A DNA stretch of 43,070 nucleotides from the NCBI GenBank assembly GCA_030267965.1, contig BRYA01000331.1:1-43070 (forward strand). Direction: 5' to 3'. This DNA comes from Triparma columacea. Taxonomy: Eukaryota > Sar > Bolidophyceae > Parmales > Triparmaceae. This document shows positions 1 through 11,000 of this stretch, one piece after another (position 1 is the stretch's first letter; every line of letters starts with the position of its first letter). Made by a program: the position numbers and the translations under genes. The notes under the pieces are model-generated. The model worked only from the letters and a program-made list of their open reading frames with translations. It ran no database searches and had not been told where the DNA came from.

Positions 1-816
1 AGACCGGCGGCGTCCTCATGACCATTTTCAGAGTCTGCGGTAATTGCGATTATGACGTTTGTTAGTCAAAATAAAAAAGAATTCCACTCGATGATGCATG
101 TGGTCGCCGTAGAAGCGCCCCACGCGGTCGCCCAGACGGACCCCACGCGGTCGCCGCAGACGGAAACCATGCGGTCGCCGGGGACGGATCCCATGCGGTC
201 GCCGGGGATGGTTCCCATGCGGTCGCCAGAGGCAGATCCCATGCGCTTGCTGCAGACCAGCGTGTGCACGCGTGCGCCGCGGCTGCCGCCCGTCGAGCTT
301 GGCGCCGAGGGCCAGGCCCTCCGCAAACGGCTCCGCGCGTTCCGCACGCAGGCAGAGAGAAAAAACTACAAAGTTTCAACGCGTCCTCCCGCGACTCTCC
401 CACTCTAGCCTAGAGTATTACTATGTTCTTTTTCTTATCCGGCTCTCAACGCACAACTCACCTCGTCCGGCGTCCTCATGTGACATTTCAGTTGCTGCAG
501 AGGAAACGACAAAGAGGGGGAAGTTAGCAAAAGTGACAAACTTCATCTTGTCCTCCGACACATCTCTGGCCCTCTACTGAAGTATAAAAATGTTCTTTTC
601 CTCCTCGAGCGCCCGACGCTTACTCACCTCGTCTGGCTTCCCCATGATCATTTTCAGAGTCTACGGGTTTGGCGATTATGATGTTTTTTGAGATTTTTGA
701 TAACAATTCAGCACGCTCCTCAACCATCTCTCCTTTGTTCACTGATACATATGATCGGCGCTCTTCCAACTTCACCCCTGACGCGAAACTCACCTTGTCC
801 GACGTCTCCATGAGGC
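1..816 (-). CDS. 3' part of a gene made of repeated 33-nt micro-exons (partial)
   Basis: I do not recognise the product. On the minus strand, three short exon-like blocks end in GAC-GAG or equivalent followed by GTGAGT, and begin after a pyrimidine-AG: 660-628 (33 nt), 494-462 (33 nt) and 34 to beyond position 1. A fourth, 816-794 (23 nt, or longer upstream), ends in the same type of donor. All introns are phase 1, so the blocks join in frame as D-S-E-N-D-H-G-E-A-R-R, then A-T-E-M-S-H-E-D-A-G-R, then D-S-E-N-G-H-E-D-A-A-G. This is an acidic repeat of about 11 residues around a central His-Glu/Gly. The introns between them resemble each other too. The upstream exons (about 816-1565) are not resolved and no start codon is assigned. 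The gene runs off the left edge. It could also be a decayed repeat locus. Confidence 0.35.
100..266. repeat. 24-bp minisatellite, seven degenerate units
   Basis: Head-to-tail units begin at 100, 124, 147, 171, 195, 219 and 243. The core is GCGGTCGCCGGGGACGGATC followed by CCAT. All units are 24 bp except the second (124-146), which is 23 bp, so open frames through the array shift once. It sits inside the long intron between the micro-exons at 494-462 and 34-1. The plus-strand reading gives a Met-Arg-Ser-Pro repeat, but I regard that as incidental. Confidence 0.8.
413..660. repeat. Diverged direct repeat (exon-intron unit), two copies
   Basis: Positions 413-494 and 581-660 align along their length. 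Both carry a TATTA/TATAA-ATGTTCTTTT stretch, then ACTCACCTCGTCYGGC, then a copy of the 33-nt block. Positions 1-57 carry a third partial copy beginning with GGCGTCCTCATG, including the adjoining ATAATCGCAATTACCGCAG intron end, which matches 661-690. The unit is a micro-exon plus flanking intron, not a transposon; no terminal inverted repeats are visible. Confidence 0.6.
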
Positions 817-1635
817 CTATCAACACCCGATGTTGAGATAATTGTCCTGTCACGGCTTATATTAGGTTCGTAGAGTTGATTCTCAGACACTGAGGCACTG
901 ACTTGTGGCATATTAGTCTCCCCTACGCCCACTTCGCTCCCCCCTCGGGGTTCATTCTCCACGTCCATGTGCGGTTGCTCAACTCGTGTTGTATCTTGGA
1001 ATCTGAGCGGTGGGTGTACGGTTTGGTGAAGGTTAGAAGAAGAGTGTATAAGCTTGACAAGGCTGAGAGTCAATACAAAAAGGACAGGCCCGGCGTTGAG
1101 ACCACCGTGGGGATGTTGAAGCCTTGGGTAGTGTCGCAGTGTAGAGACCATGGGAACTCTCTCGGCTCCCTGGTCATTTTGGTGACATCTTGTGACCGCC
1201 CCGTCATCCCCTGTAGTTAGATCCCGGAAATCTTGAAGTAAATCGACGTTGACGCCCAACAGGAGATGTCAGATCCTGGTTGTGAAATCTTACATCCGGG
1301 AGCTAGGATCGCATGAGGAAAATTGTTTGGGATTATGGCCCACTCTCGCCCATTTGGTGCGTTATTATTATCATCAATCCCATCTCTCGTACACGAATCG
1401 AGATACTTACCCAGAGAAGCTCCGTGAGGTTTGAAAGTCCTCTGTTTCTGTTGCAAAAATCCTCGAAGCAATGAAATCCGAAGGAGATCGAGTGTCACTT
1501 TGATCTGAAGCTAATTCATTCTGAGCATTTCTCCCCACCTTCACCTCATCTGGCCCCTCATTATATCCTCCCACCAAACCCTACATACACTTTGGTTACC
1601 TATCTTCGAGGTCCTCCCCAATTGTCAGACTAATA
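817..1635. other. Unresolved stretch upstream of both flanking genes
   Basis: No complete gene is supported here. A minus-strand frame is open from 1259 to 720 and another from 1498 to 1217. Both probably contain pieces of upstream exons of the minus-strand micro-exon gene. A donor-like GGCCAGATGAG|GTGAAG lies at about 1562-1545 on the minus strand, and GCTTCTCTGG|GTAAGT at about 1420-1405, but exon joins cannot be fixed. The stretch 1565-1635 is the likely promoter and leader of the plus-strand FYVE-C2 gene. Confidence 0.4.
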
Positions 1636-4600
1636 ATGACTTCTTCTCCTCTCTATCACGACCCTCTTTCAACTAATCCTCCAGAGCCGTGTATAATAGA
1701 GATACAGCGTAGTCGTGGCCCAGGATCTCCCCGAGTGGACTGTACATACCTCCATGTTTATGGGAGGAATGGCAAGTCAATACGAAAGGTGCTTCTGTCA
1801 AAGTTTGGGAGCGACAGCAAGATCGAGGTGCACGTTGCACCTTGTTCATGTGCAATAGATTCTTCGTTCTTTGCCTTTTCTGATTCAGTCACATCTCCAG
1901 ATAGGTGAGTAGTAAAAGCTCCTCCTCCTCGTGAAGGCTCATATCATTGAATGTCCTCCTAATGTCTATCTTTCGCTACTGTGCCCCCATCTAAACCCTC
2001 CTCCCCATCTCACGACTCCCTTCTATGCCATACAGCGTGAACTCGACCTCCACAACCAACACGGTCCGTTCCCGGCGCGACTCCCGCCGTGACACATTAA
2101 CAGCCTCTGCTCCCCGGCAGTCAACAATAGCTAGCCTCCACAAGTTCACCGTGGTCGGGACCTCTGAGGGACTTCCCGTGACGCTCATGTTCGATACCCA
2201 TGAAGAGATGGAGGGCTGGGTGGGGAGGTGAGAGAGAATGATAACTCCTTTATGATGCCCCCCCCCCTTGAGATAAAAATTCCTAAGCATATCCCCCCCC
2301 ACCCCAGAATCAACGTGAAACGGAACAACGGCATCTGTGTGATCCCAATGTCCCCCAATCCCCTCCTTGCCGACTTCAAGGTGAAGGCCGGCCCTTCCGC
2401 CCTTCTCCCCCCCTCCTCCCCCATGCCCTCCCGAAATTTCTTCGCCTCTTCACCCGCTCGGTCTCCCCTCCCCTCCCCCGCAATGACCCCGCCTCGCCCT
2501 TCCTCTCTCCCTCGCCACCCCCGGAAGCGCTCCCTGACTCCCACCACAACCCCTCTCCATTCTTCTCGCCGCCAGTCCACCCTCAACTCCTTCCAGCTCC
2601 AGTACCTGAATAAGGCTACCTCCCCCTCCCCACACCGGGTCGCCCTGAATTCCTCCGACCGCACCAACTGGAAGGACACCTCGTCGTGTGAGATCTGTGA
2701 CTCTCCCTTTGCCATCCTCCACCGCCGGCACCACTGCAGGTCCTGCTCCAGGTGCATCTGCACTGACTGCTCCATAAATTTATACATGCCTGGTGTCAGG
2801 GAGAAGGTCAGGATGTGCAACAGGTGCGAGCATGAGGTAAGTAGTACGGGCGGAGGAAGGAAGGCAGGGCGTCGAACCTATAACTTATGAAACCCTATTT
2901 CCCGCTCTCCCTGTCTCCCCCCCCCACCCCGCCTCAGTATACAAACCAGCTAACGGAGATTAATGAGACTGGCAAGAAGACATCCCTCGACCTCGCTGGA
3001 CGATGCCATCCCAACCTCTCGAAGCTCGGAGTGAAGCCTGGGAAGCCCTTCCCGTCCTGGCGGTCCTACCTTAGCGCGTTCTCCTCCCCCTCCCGCCCAG
3101 CGGTCGGGAGGATAACGGTGCAGGTCGTAGAGGGAATGGCTCTACCTAGCGCCGATGCCAACGGGAAGGCCGACCCTTACTGCAGGGTCGAGGTCACGGG
3201 CTATAGCAGAGTCCCGGAGAAGCCAAGCGTCGTCGCAGAGTGGCGGAAGGAGGCCCGGTACACCATGGAGACGACTTACGTATCCGCGACCCTCTGCCCA
3301 GTGTGGAGAGGGGCGGTCATGACACTTCCTATAACTCGCTCCTCAGATGCCATCCTCCGACTGGAAGTTTTAGACTACGACGCGATTGGAGCGCACACGC
3401 TCCTGGGGACCTGTGAGATACCGATCGAAGACCTGCCCCTTGCCGAAAATGACTTGAAGGGGCCTTTCTTGGTGGATAACTGGTATGAGATGACGCTCCC
3501 GGGGGAAGTCAAGACAGGGTATGGGAATAGAAGGTGAGAAGATAGGGAAGAGATGAAAGCTGCGCCGAGACGACATCTGGACGACCGCCACCATACTTAC
3601 GCGGCCCCCAACTTATCGCAGGGTTGAGCCCTCGAGGCCTGTGGATGTCAGCGGGCTAGGGAATGGACGCCCAAAGCGGGTTGTGGGATTGAACTCGGCG
3701 AAGGAACTCGCAGGTGAGAATGGACAAAATCGAAGCAGCCAGTGGCGACGACAATTGGACTGTACAGCACTTACTAATGCCGCTCCTCACCTGCAGTTTT
3801 TGCCAGCAATGCCCTCTCAGAACCTATCTTCTTCCTCTCAAAGCTTACAGGGGCAAATCTGAAGAGCACGCGGCTCCCCACCAAAAAGGCGGCCGAGAAG
3901 AAGAGCATCAGGCCAAAGATCAGGTTGAAGATCAAGCTCTGTCTCAATCCTGTTGCCGACGTGCTCTCCCACACTTTCCTTCCCCCCACCGCTCCGATAC
4001 CCCGCGACAAGTTCGACCTCCAGTCTCTCATTAGGTACGGGGTGAAGTTGGAGAAGCTCGTCGACCCCCATATCAAGTTCATGGTCAGCTTCGTCAATGC
4101 TTGCCGTTGGGTTGAAGTTAACCCTGACAACGGCAGCATTACCATCAGAGCTACTCCGGAAGACGTCAAGACATACATCAAGTGGTTCGCTATATACCTC
4201 GTCCACGTCCTGCTCGGCTTCAAAATCTGTTCAATCTTGCTCCACTGTTACCTAGTCAGGTTCTTGGTCAAGGTGAGAATTGGGTGGGGGTAGAAAATGG
4301 TGAAAAGGGTTATCATCCAAGATCAAAGAGACATTCGATGGAAGATCCAAAACAACTGACCCAAAATATCCACGACTTACTTCGCTCCTCGCTCCAGGTT
4401 AAGACCAAAACCCGGAACCCCAACCCCTCAACCGTCAACCTTACTTCAACCCCCAGCGAAGACAATCCTTTCCTTCCTCTGTCTCGAGGTTCTTCGTTCG
4501 CCACTGCCACGGATGAACAACCCCCTCACACAAACACCACCAACCCCACTCCTACTAACTCCAACAACCAACCTGCAGCCAGCACTGAACCGCAGCTCAA

Positions 4601-4955
4601 CAATCTGCTCAACTGGATTGCCAAGAAGTTCGGGAACAAGGCTGTGGAGAACGTCCAGAACTCCCTCCGGATTTATATTGACATCGTTGAAGAGTTTCAC
4701 TCCATATACGACGGCACCGACCTAGAGAAGACCAATGCGTGCCTATTTTCTCTCTGTGTCAGCGCCTATCTAATTTTCACCCTCTCGACCACCTCCGTCG
4801 TCGTCCTCTACAGCTTCGTACTCCTTTTCGTTGTTTCCCCTCTGTTTCCTCGTACGATACGAATCGTCAACGGCACGACCAACGGAATCAAAACCTACAC
4901 CAATAGGAAAAGGATCCTTCTCGCGTATAGGGAGTTATACGAGGCTGACGAATAA
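1636..4955 (+). CDS. PH-like / FYVE / C2 protein with C-terminal membrane segments
   Basis: Seven exons join in frame to 903 residues: 1636-1904, 2036-2227, 2308-2836, 2938-3533, 3622-3713, 3797-4272, 4398-4955. Exons 1-2 encode a PH-like beta-rich region ending in an amphipathic helix (EEMEGWV). A Ser/Pro-rich linker follows. A FYVE zinc finger at about residues 275-325 has the WxxD, RRHHCR and RxC signatures and the paired cysteines that bind phosphatidylinositol-3-phosphate on endosomes. A C2 domain lies at about 387-520, with Asp residues in NGKADPYC and LDYDAIGAHTLLG suited to calcium or lipid binding. Hydrophobic segments at about 688-718 and 831-868 flank an Asn/Thr-rich spacer and look like hairpins, as in MCTP-type tethers. 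Inference: an endosome or ER contact protein. The start ATG follows a pyrimidine-rich leader. It converges on the next gene with a 72-bp gap. Confidence 0.85.
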
Positions 4956-5027
4956 TATTTTGTTGTTGTTTTGTCTCAATTTGTTATCTTATTTAATCCG
5001 CACTGTAGTGCTTCCCATCTCCCCCCC

Positions 5028-8000
5028 TTACACCTTCGGGGGAGGAGGAGGTTTCTTCTTGGGTGGCGGGGGAGGTCTCTTCTTGGGAGGTCCCGGCGCC
5101 TTGACTTTCTTCCCACTCTTGCTAATCAATTGCTCTGGGTGGTCCAAAAGATCTTTGTCCAACCCAGCCGCCTCAAGCCTCTTGATCAACTGCGGCAACG
5201 GAACTCCAAGCTTCAGCATCTTGAATATCTTTGCGTAATCGGGGTGGTCTTGTGCCATGACCAAATCGTCGTCATCCTTCTCCGTCTCTTTTTCCTTCTC
5301 CCCCCCCCCTCCCTCCTCCTTAATCTCCATCTTCCCGACATCCTCCCCGACATCCTCCACCACGTCCGATTTCTTCTTCTGAGGTGGCGGAGGCGGCGCT
5401 TTCTTGCTCGGAGGGGGTGGCACTGTCTTCTCGCCGACTCCCTTGCCCTTCGGGCTCATCGCCGACGGAGGCGGAGGCGGCGGCCTGCTGGCCTGCTTGA
5501 CCTTGGCAGGAGGAGGGGGGGGCTTCGCCACTTTACTCCCTCCATCACTCCCTTCCTTCTTCATTGGAGGGGGTGCCGGAGGAGCCACGCTACCCCCGGC
5601 CTTACTCTGACTCTCACTTATGCTCTTGAATGTAGAGCTTATGTCCTGGCTTCCAATCACAAAGGCGCTTCCCAACCTATCCAACCTGCTCAACCCCCCG
5701 AAGCTCCCCACGCCGCACACCGCGTAGTTTCCTGCTGCCGCCTGGACCATTTCCAAACTAGCCTTGTAGACCTTGTCACTCGTCGTTGGGAGCTTGTTGA
5801 AGGTATTCTTGGTGCTGCTCATTACTAAGTTGCCCAATCCGCTCGCCAACTCCTCCTGACTTGCGCCCTTTCTCAAGCACACCGCGCCCAAATGCAGCAG
5901 GCTAGAGACGGTCTCGGTCTTACCGTACTTGACGGCGGTCTTGTAAGCCTCAACAAAGATGTCCGTGTGATTCTTCAATTCACACTCCTCCACCAACCAA
6001 GTTGCCACCTGTTGGTACAAAGTTTCGACCTCCATGCCCTCCAGGTATCCCTTCAAAATAGGACCCAGTCCCTCCCCGCCCAGCAAACTTCCCTTCCCAC
6101 ACTCGCTTTGCAGCGACCTGCAGACAGCAACGCTCTCCACCGTGGGGGGGCAGCCACCATTCTCTCCCAGGAAGGGTGTTAGAACAATCATGAGCCAGAC
6201 GAACCTTAGGTCCTTCTCGCATATGCCCTCGCTTGGCTTGGCCTTGGTCAAGCTGATCAAGACCTCCCTTGTCTCGCTCGCCACCCTCCTGTCCTTGCTC
6301 AGTAGTCCAGGCACCAAAAGCGGTACGACCCCCTTGAAGCCCTCCGGTCCGTACTCCTTTGTGCTGGCCACGAGGTTCTCGAACACCTTGTCCACGCCGC
6401 CCTTACTGTTGAGCAGCCTCGCGAGCAAACCGAGCCCGTACTCGAAGAACCTCATGTCATATCCACTAGTTCCACTCCTGAGAAGCGTAAGGCTGATCCA
6501 AATGAGGCTGGGGCTCACCGTGCTCGCCTCAACCTTCTCTCCCATCACCACAGTCAGCGTAAATAGACTGCTAAGCGCTGCAAAGCACTTATTCATGAGG
6601 TTGAACATTGCTATGGATTTCACTCCACCTATTCCCCCGTCCATCTCCTCTTCGAGCATGCCGAACAAAAAGGCGCACTCCTTCGTGAGGCCGTTCAACG
6701 TTCCGATACCAGCTGGCGTCCCGATAACGCTGTACATGACGTGGGCCTTGAGAGTGGAAGAGTAACTGTCATTGCAGTGAAGGGCCCAGTTGAGCACCTC
6801 CTGCCCAGTCTTGGCCCTCAAATCCGCCAGACCGTCCGCCAAACAATCCAACACCTCAATGACAAATGACCTGGGGTCCACAGCGCCGAAGCTCTTGGCC
6901 TCGCAGATGTCGGCCACTTTGGTGGCTCCCTCCTTGATGGTTACTCCGGGGTTGCTCAACATGGCAACCGACGAGGACCAGTCGAGGACCATGTGTTTGT
7001 GCTCCTTCCCCGCCTTGAGCAGGGCAATCAGCCCGTTCGTTTTCTCCGCCATCTCAGCACTAGGCTCCTTCCTGCTGCTCTTGAGGGCGAGAGGCTGCAA
7101 GCTGGAGAGGAGGTTAAGTAGCAGCGTGGGGATGTTCTTGTACTGGACACTTGCGACGCCCCTGCTCGCTGCGCTCTCGTCTCCTGTCTCAACAAACCTA
7201 GTGGCAGTCGGGTACTTGAGTAGACTGAAGCAGATAATGGAGGGGAGAAAGGGGAGAAGGGGGTTGAGGTCCACCTTGCACAGGCCTGCCAGGAGAATCA
7301 CGACACTCGTGGCCTGCAAGGCCCGATCCTCGTCGCTGTAGACCTTAGCTGCCTCCCCGTACTGCATCTCGAAGGTGAGCGGGAAGGTGAACCAGCTAGC
7401 GCACTGCACAGGGAAAGCCTTGTAGCAAACGAGAGCAATCTGCTGACAGACACCCATGTTCTCCCCGCTCTTGGCGGTCACGTAGAGAAGGAAGCTAACT
7501 ACGGCGTGGACGTTGGGGTCTGCGGCCTTTCCTCCCCCTTCGGCGCCTATCTTCATGAGCGGCTTCCACATGAACACGCACTCGTTGTTGTACTCAACCG
7601 GGATCCTGCAGCTCAGGTCAAAGAGATTGTTAACGAAGTTCTCTCCTGTCTCTGTCAGCTGTTCCTTGCCCTCCTCCGTGAGATTAATCTTGGAGCAGAA
7701 GGGGCCGAGGAGCAAGGCGGTCCAGTGGTATCCGCCCCATTCACTCCTCGGTTCCTCACTTCCAAAGACGGCCTCAAAGAAATCGTCGATTTTCCCGACG
7801 CTATTCAGACACTCGGCAATCTGGGTACATATTTCAAGCCCCTCTTCATCCAATGCGGCCGAGCTCTCGGCGCTGAAGGACATGTGGTGGATCTCCATGA
7901 GCTTCGCGAAGTCCTGCTTCATCGCGGTCATGTAGTCAACTTTGCTGCCGTCTACGGTCCTGAGCTTCGCGATCTCCCTCTCCATGAGGTTGAGCACACA

Positions 8001-11000
8001 GACCCTGACGACCCCGAAGGCCCTGTTCCTGATAACGTAGTCGGGGTCCCTGAAAGCCCTCAAGCACATGAATAGGAGGTCCATCTCAGAAAGCTTCTCG
8101 CAGTCGCCGCAGGTAAAGTTCTGGGCGCCAAAGACCCTTCCCTCGGCGACGGCGCTCGCCTCGACGGTGTCTATCTCTCTCTCTTTCATGCTTCCGAGGT
8201 CCCTGCTGTTCGCCCACTTTGAAATCTTGTTGTAGTAGGCCGTGCTGTCCTCTGTAACACTTGTCCCGGGGGGCTTGGGCAGCCTGAAGGAAGGAACAAT
8301 CTGGTCGGCGAGTCCGTTAAAGATCCACTTCATCTCCTCCCTCCCGGTGCTGTAACAGCGTTTGATGAAAGGGAGCCCGAGCTGTTCCGTGTGGTGCGCC
8401 AGGAGCCAAGCGAAGCAGTCCTCTCCTCCTCCGCTCTTTTCCGCGGCGAGGAACCAACTCAAATGGAAAGGGGACTCCTCGGAGAGAAGCTCTCGGACGA
8501 GCCTATCCAAGCCGTTCTTGGTCATCACAGGGCCCATCTGAGCCATCTTCCCCACCGCCCTGCAGGCGTAACGGAAACAGGCCTTCTCCTCCTTCCTCGT
8601 CAACTTGATCCTGGCCCTTACAACAGGCAACGTGGAAATGCTCCAGCCCCGAGCGTCATAGTCGTCGTAATCGAGGTCCTCCGAAGGCCACGTGTGGCAG
8701 CTGCGCAGCCACTTGTAGAGGAGCTGGAGCTGCTCGGGGCTGTACTTGCAGTAAAACTCGAACTGAGATTTTCTTGACTCGCCCTGGTTTAGGTAGTTGG
8801 ACTTGAGGATGGCGGTCGCTACTTTGTCGACGAGGATGCAAATATTGAGGACGGTGCTCCCCGGGGTGCAGTTGACGCCAGGTTCCCACTTCAAATCGAG
8901 TACGTCGCCGCTCGTTGTGATGGTCAAGTAAAGGTTCGCAAGCTCCTGGTCCTTGACGAGAGCCTCGACGAAGCCGTCGCACTCGCTTAGAATTCTTAGC
9001 ATCTTGATCACCACCGTGATGTTCATGACCTTGATCTTGTCTTTCTTGGAGGTATACCACTTCCAAAGGGAGCGCGTGACGGGGCCAACGGCGTCGCCAG
9101 AGGCTGCCCTCACAGCGTTCTCGAATTTGGAGACCCACATGTCCACGGGGTCCGATCTCTCGAGGAGAAGATCCCATATAGTGTTAAGGTACTGCTCGAG
9201 CTTCTCGAGGGGGTTCGCGTAGTAACCTAGGGCCCATTTTCCCCCCCCGGTCGCTCCGGCAATGTCGAGGTGCTCTCCAGTCTCGTTGGATATATTGTTG
9301 GCTAGTGAAAGAGTGAGCTCAATCTGCGACGCCCATAGCTCGCTGTTCTTGATGTGCTTGCTGAGTGTCTTCTCCCTCACCCCTCCGTCAGTGAGATGCA
9401 TGTAGAGCTGTCTCCTTGTCTCCTCCATGACGCTGGGGTGAGCCTGCTGCACTACCCTCTGGGCAATGACGGGGAGGGCGAATCTCCAAATGGTGAAACT
9501 CATCTGGCTGACCTTCTTGAGAGGAGGGGCCGTGGTAGCAAAAGCGGTGGCAAATGGGTCCTCGATGCCAGCCGCGCTATCGACCATGTACCTGTAGAGG
9601 GCTCTCTGGACAATGTCGCTGCCCTCCTTCTCGAGGAATTCCTCCACGCAGTAGCTCGTCTTTCCGGTAAGGAAGTCGCTCTCGCTAATCCTTTTTTCGT
9701 TGTCAGCGAATTTCACGGAGAAGATGAGCTTGAACTGGGCCTGGCGGAGGTTTCCAACCTCTTCCAAAACGTTGAGGGCGAGGGATCGGATGCTTGCCTC
9801 TTCGTTGCAGAGGCAGATGACGCACGCTGCCTCGGTACGGGCGGTCCACTGGGGGTAGGCGGCACCATCCAATTCAACGACACCTTCGTCATCAGCGGCG
9901 ACGTTTTTGGTTCTGCCGTCTGTGCCATCCTTGACAAAGGACGTCCAGAGCTTGAGGATATCGTAAATGATTGTGAGCATGGAGGTCACCTTCACCTTGT
10001 CATCGAGCGGTGTGTCAGCCAAGTTGAGGACGAGGTCTGTGAGGAGATTAGTCCTCTTTTCTGGTTTGGCCTTGAGAAGGCGCTGGAGAGACTGCGAGAA
10101 GGAGGGGGGGGGGGATTAGGATTAGTTTCATTCAACTTCAAGGCGTATTTCAACCCAAATATTCTCACTCGCCACTCTGCAATCTTACCTTGATGAAACC
10201 CTTGGAAATATGGCTGTACGCGTGGTGCATGAGCTTTGCCTTTATGAGGGTAGTCGTCAAGGAGTAGTCAATGAAGGGCAGGGCGTTGGTGATTTCCTGG
10301 AGAATCTGGAGCTTGTTGTTGACGTCTTCCTTGAGGCTTGAGGCGCGGAGGATGTCAACGTACTCGCCGGAGTCCAAGATGGAAAAGGTGCCTGAGGGAG
10401 TCTCCGCGTACCCGACGTTAGCGCATCCGACGTCCTTGAGGAGGAGGGGTAGCACCTCGGGGATGGAGCGCGAGAGGAGGGAGGAGAGTTCGTGCTGGAT
10501 CCCGGCCATGGCGTCTAGGAGTGCGTTGGTACGGGTAGTGGCCGCATACTTGGCAAAGCCGGACATGGGATCCAGAACGATCCTCACGGTGCGCACGCCA
10601 ACGGCGAAGAAGTCGAGGAACTTGTGTGCCTTGTAGTCGAGAATTCCGCGGATAAATGAGGGTGAAAGGGAGTTGGAGGAGATGGTGAGCATAATCTCGG
10701 CGCACAGGTTGGCGACAGTGCACATTCCCTTGACCTTTTTCATGACCTTCTTGTCAAAGAGTTGCATCTGAATCCATACCAAGCTGTCGGGGCGAAAGAG
10801 GGCGTCCTTGTACTGTTGTTTGGGGGGGGGGGGGGGGGGGNNNNNNNNNNNNNNNNNNNNNNNNNNNNNNNNNNNNNNNNNNGTCGTGATTGCGCTTGCA
10901 CAATACTCGTTAAATTGTATTTTCTTCTCTCACTTACCTCCTTGAATTCAGGCATGATGCAGGAGTACTTGTGAGCAACTTCCCTGACGCCCCGCTTGAA

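Noticed and set aside
52..408. Plus-strand 118-residue Met-Arg-Ser-Pro repeat protein
   Set aside because: The frame is created by the 24-bp minisatellite, one unit breaks the period, and splice signals on the opposite strand place it within an intron.
5404..5610. Gly-rich plus-strand small protein
   Set aside because: It is the complement of the polyproline coding tail of the giant helical-repeat protein.
9354..10193. Plus-strand 279-residue open frame opposite the giant helical gene
   Set aside because: It spans an exon-intron junction of the well-supported minus-strand gene and shows no recognisable domain.
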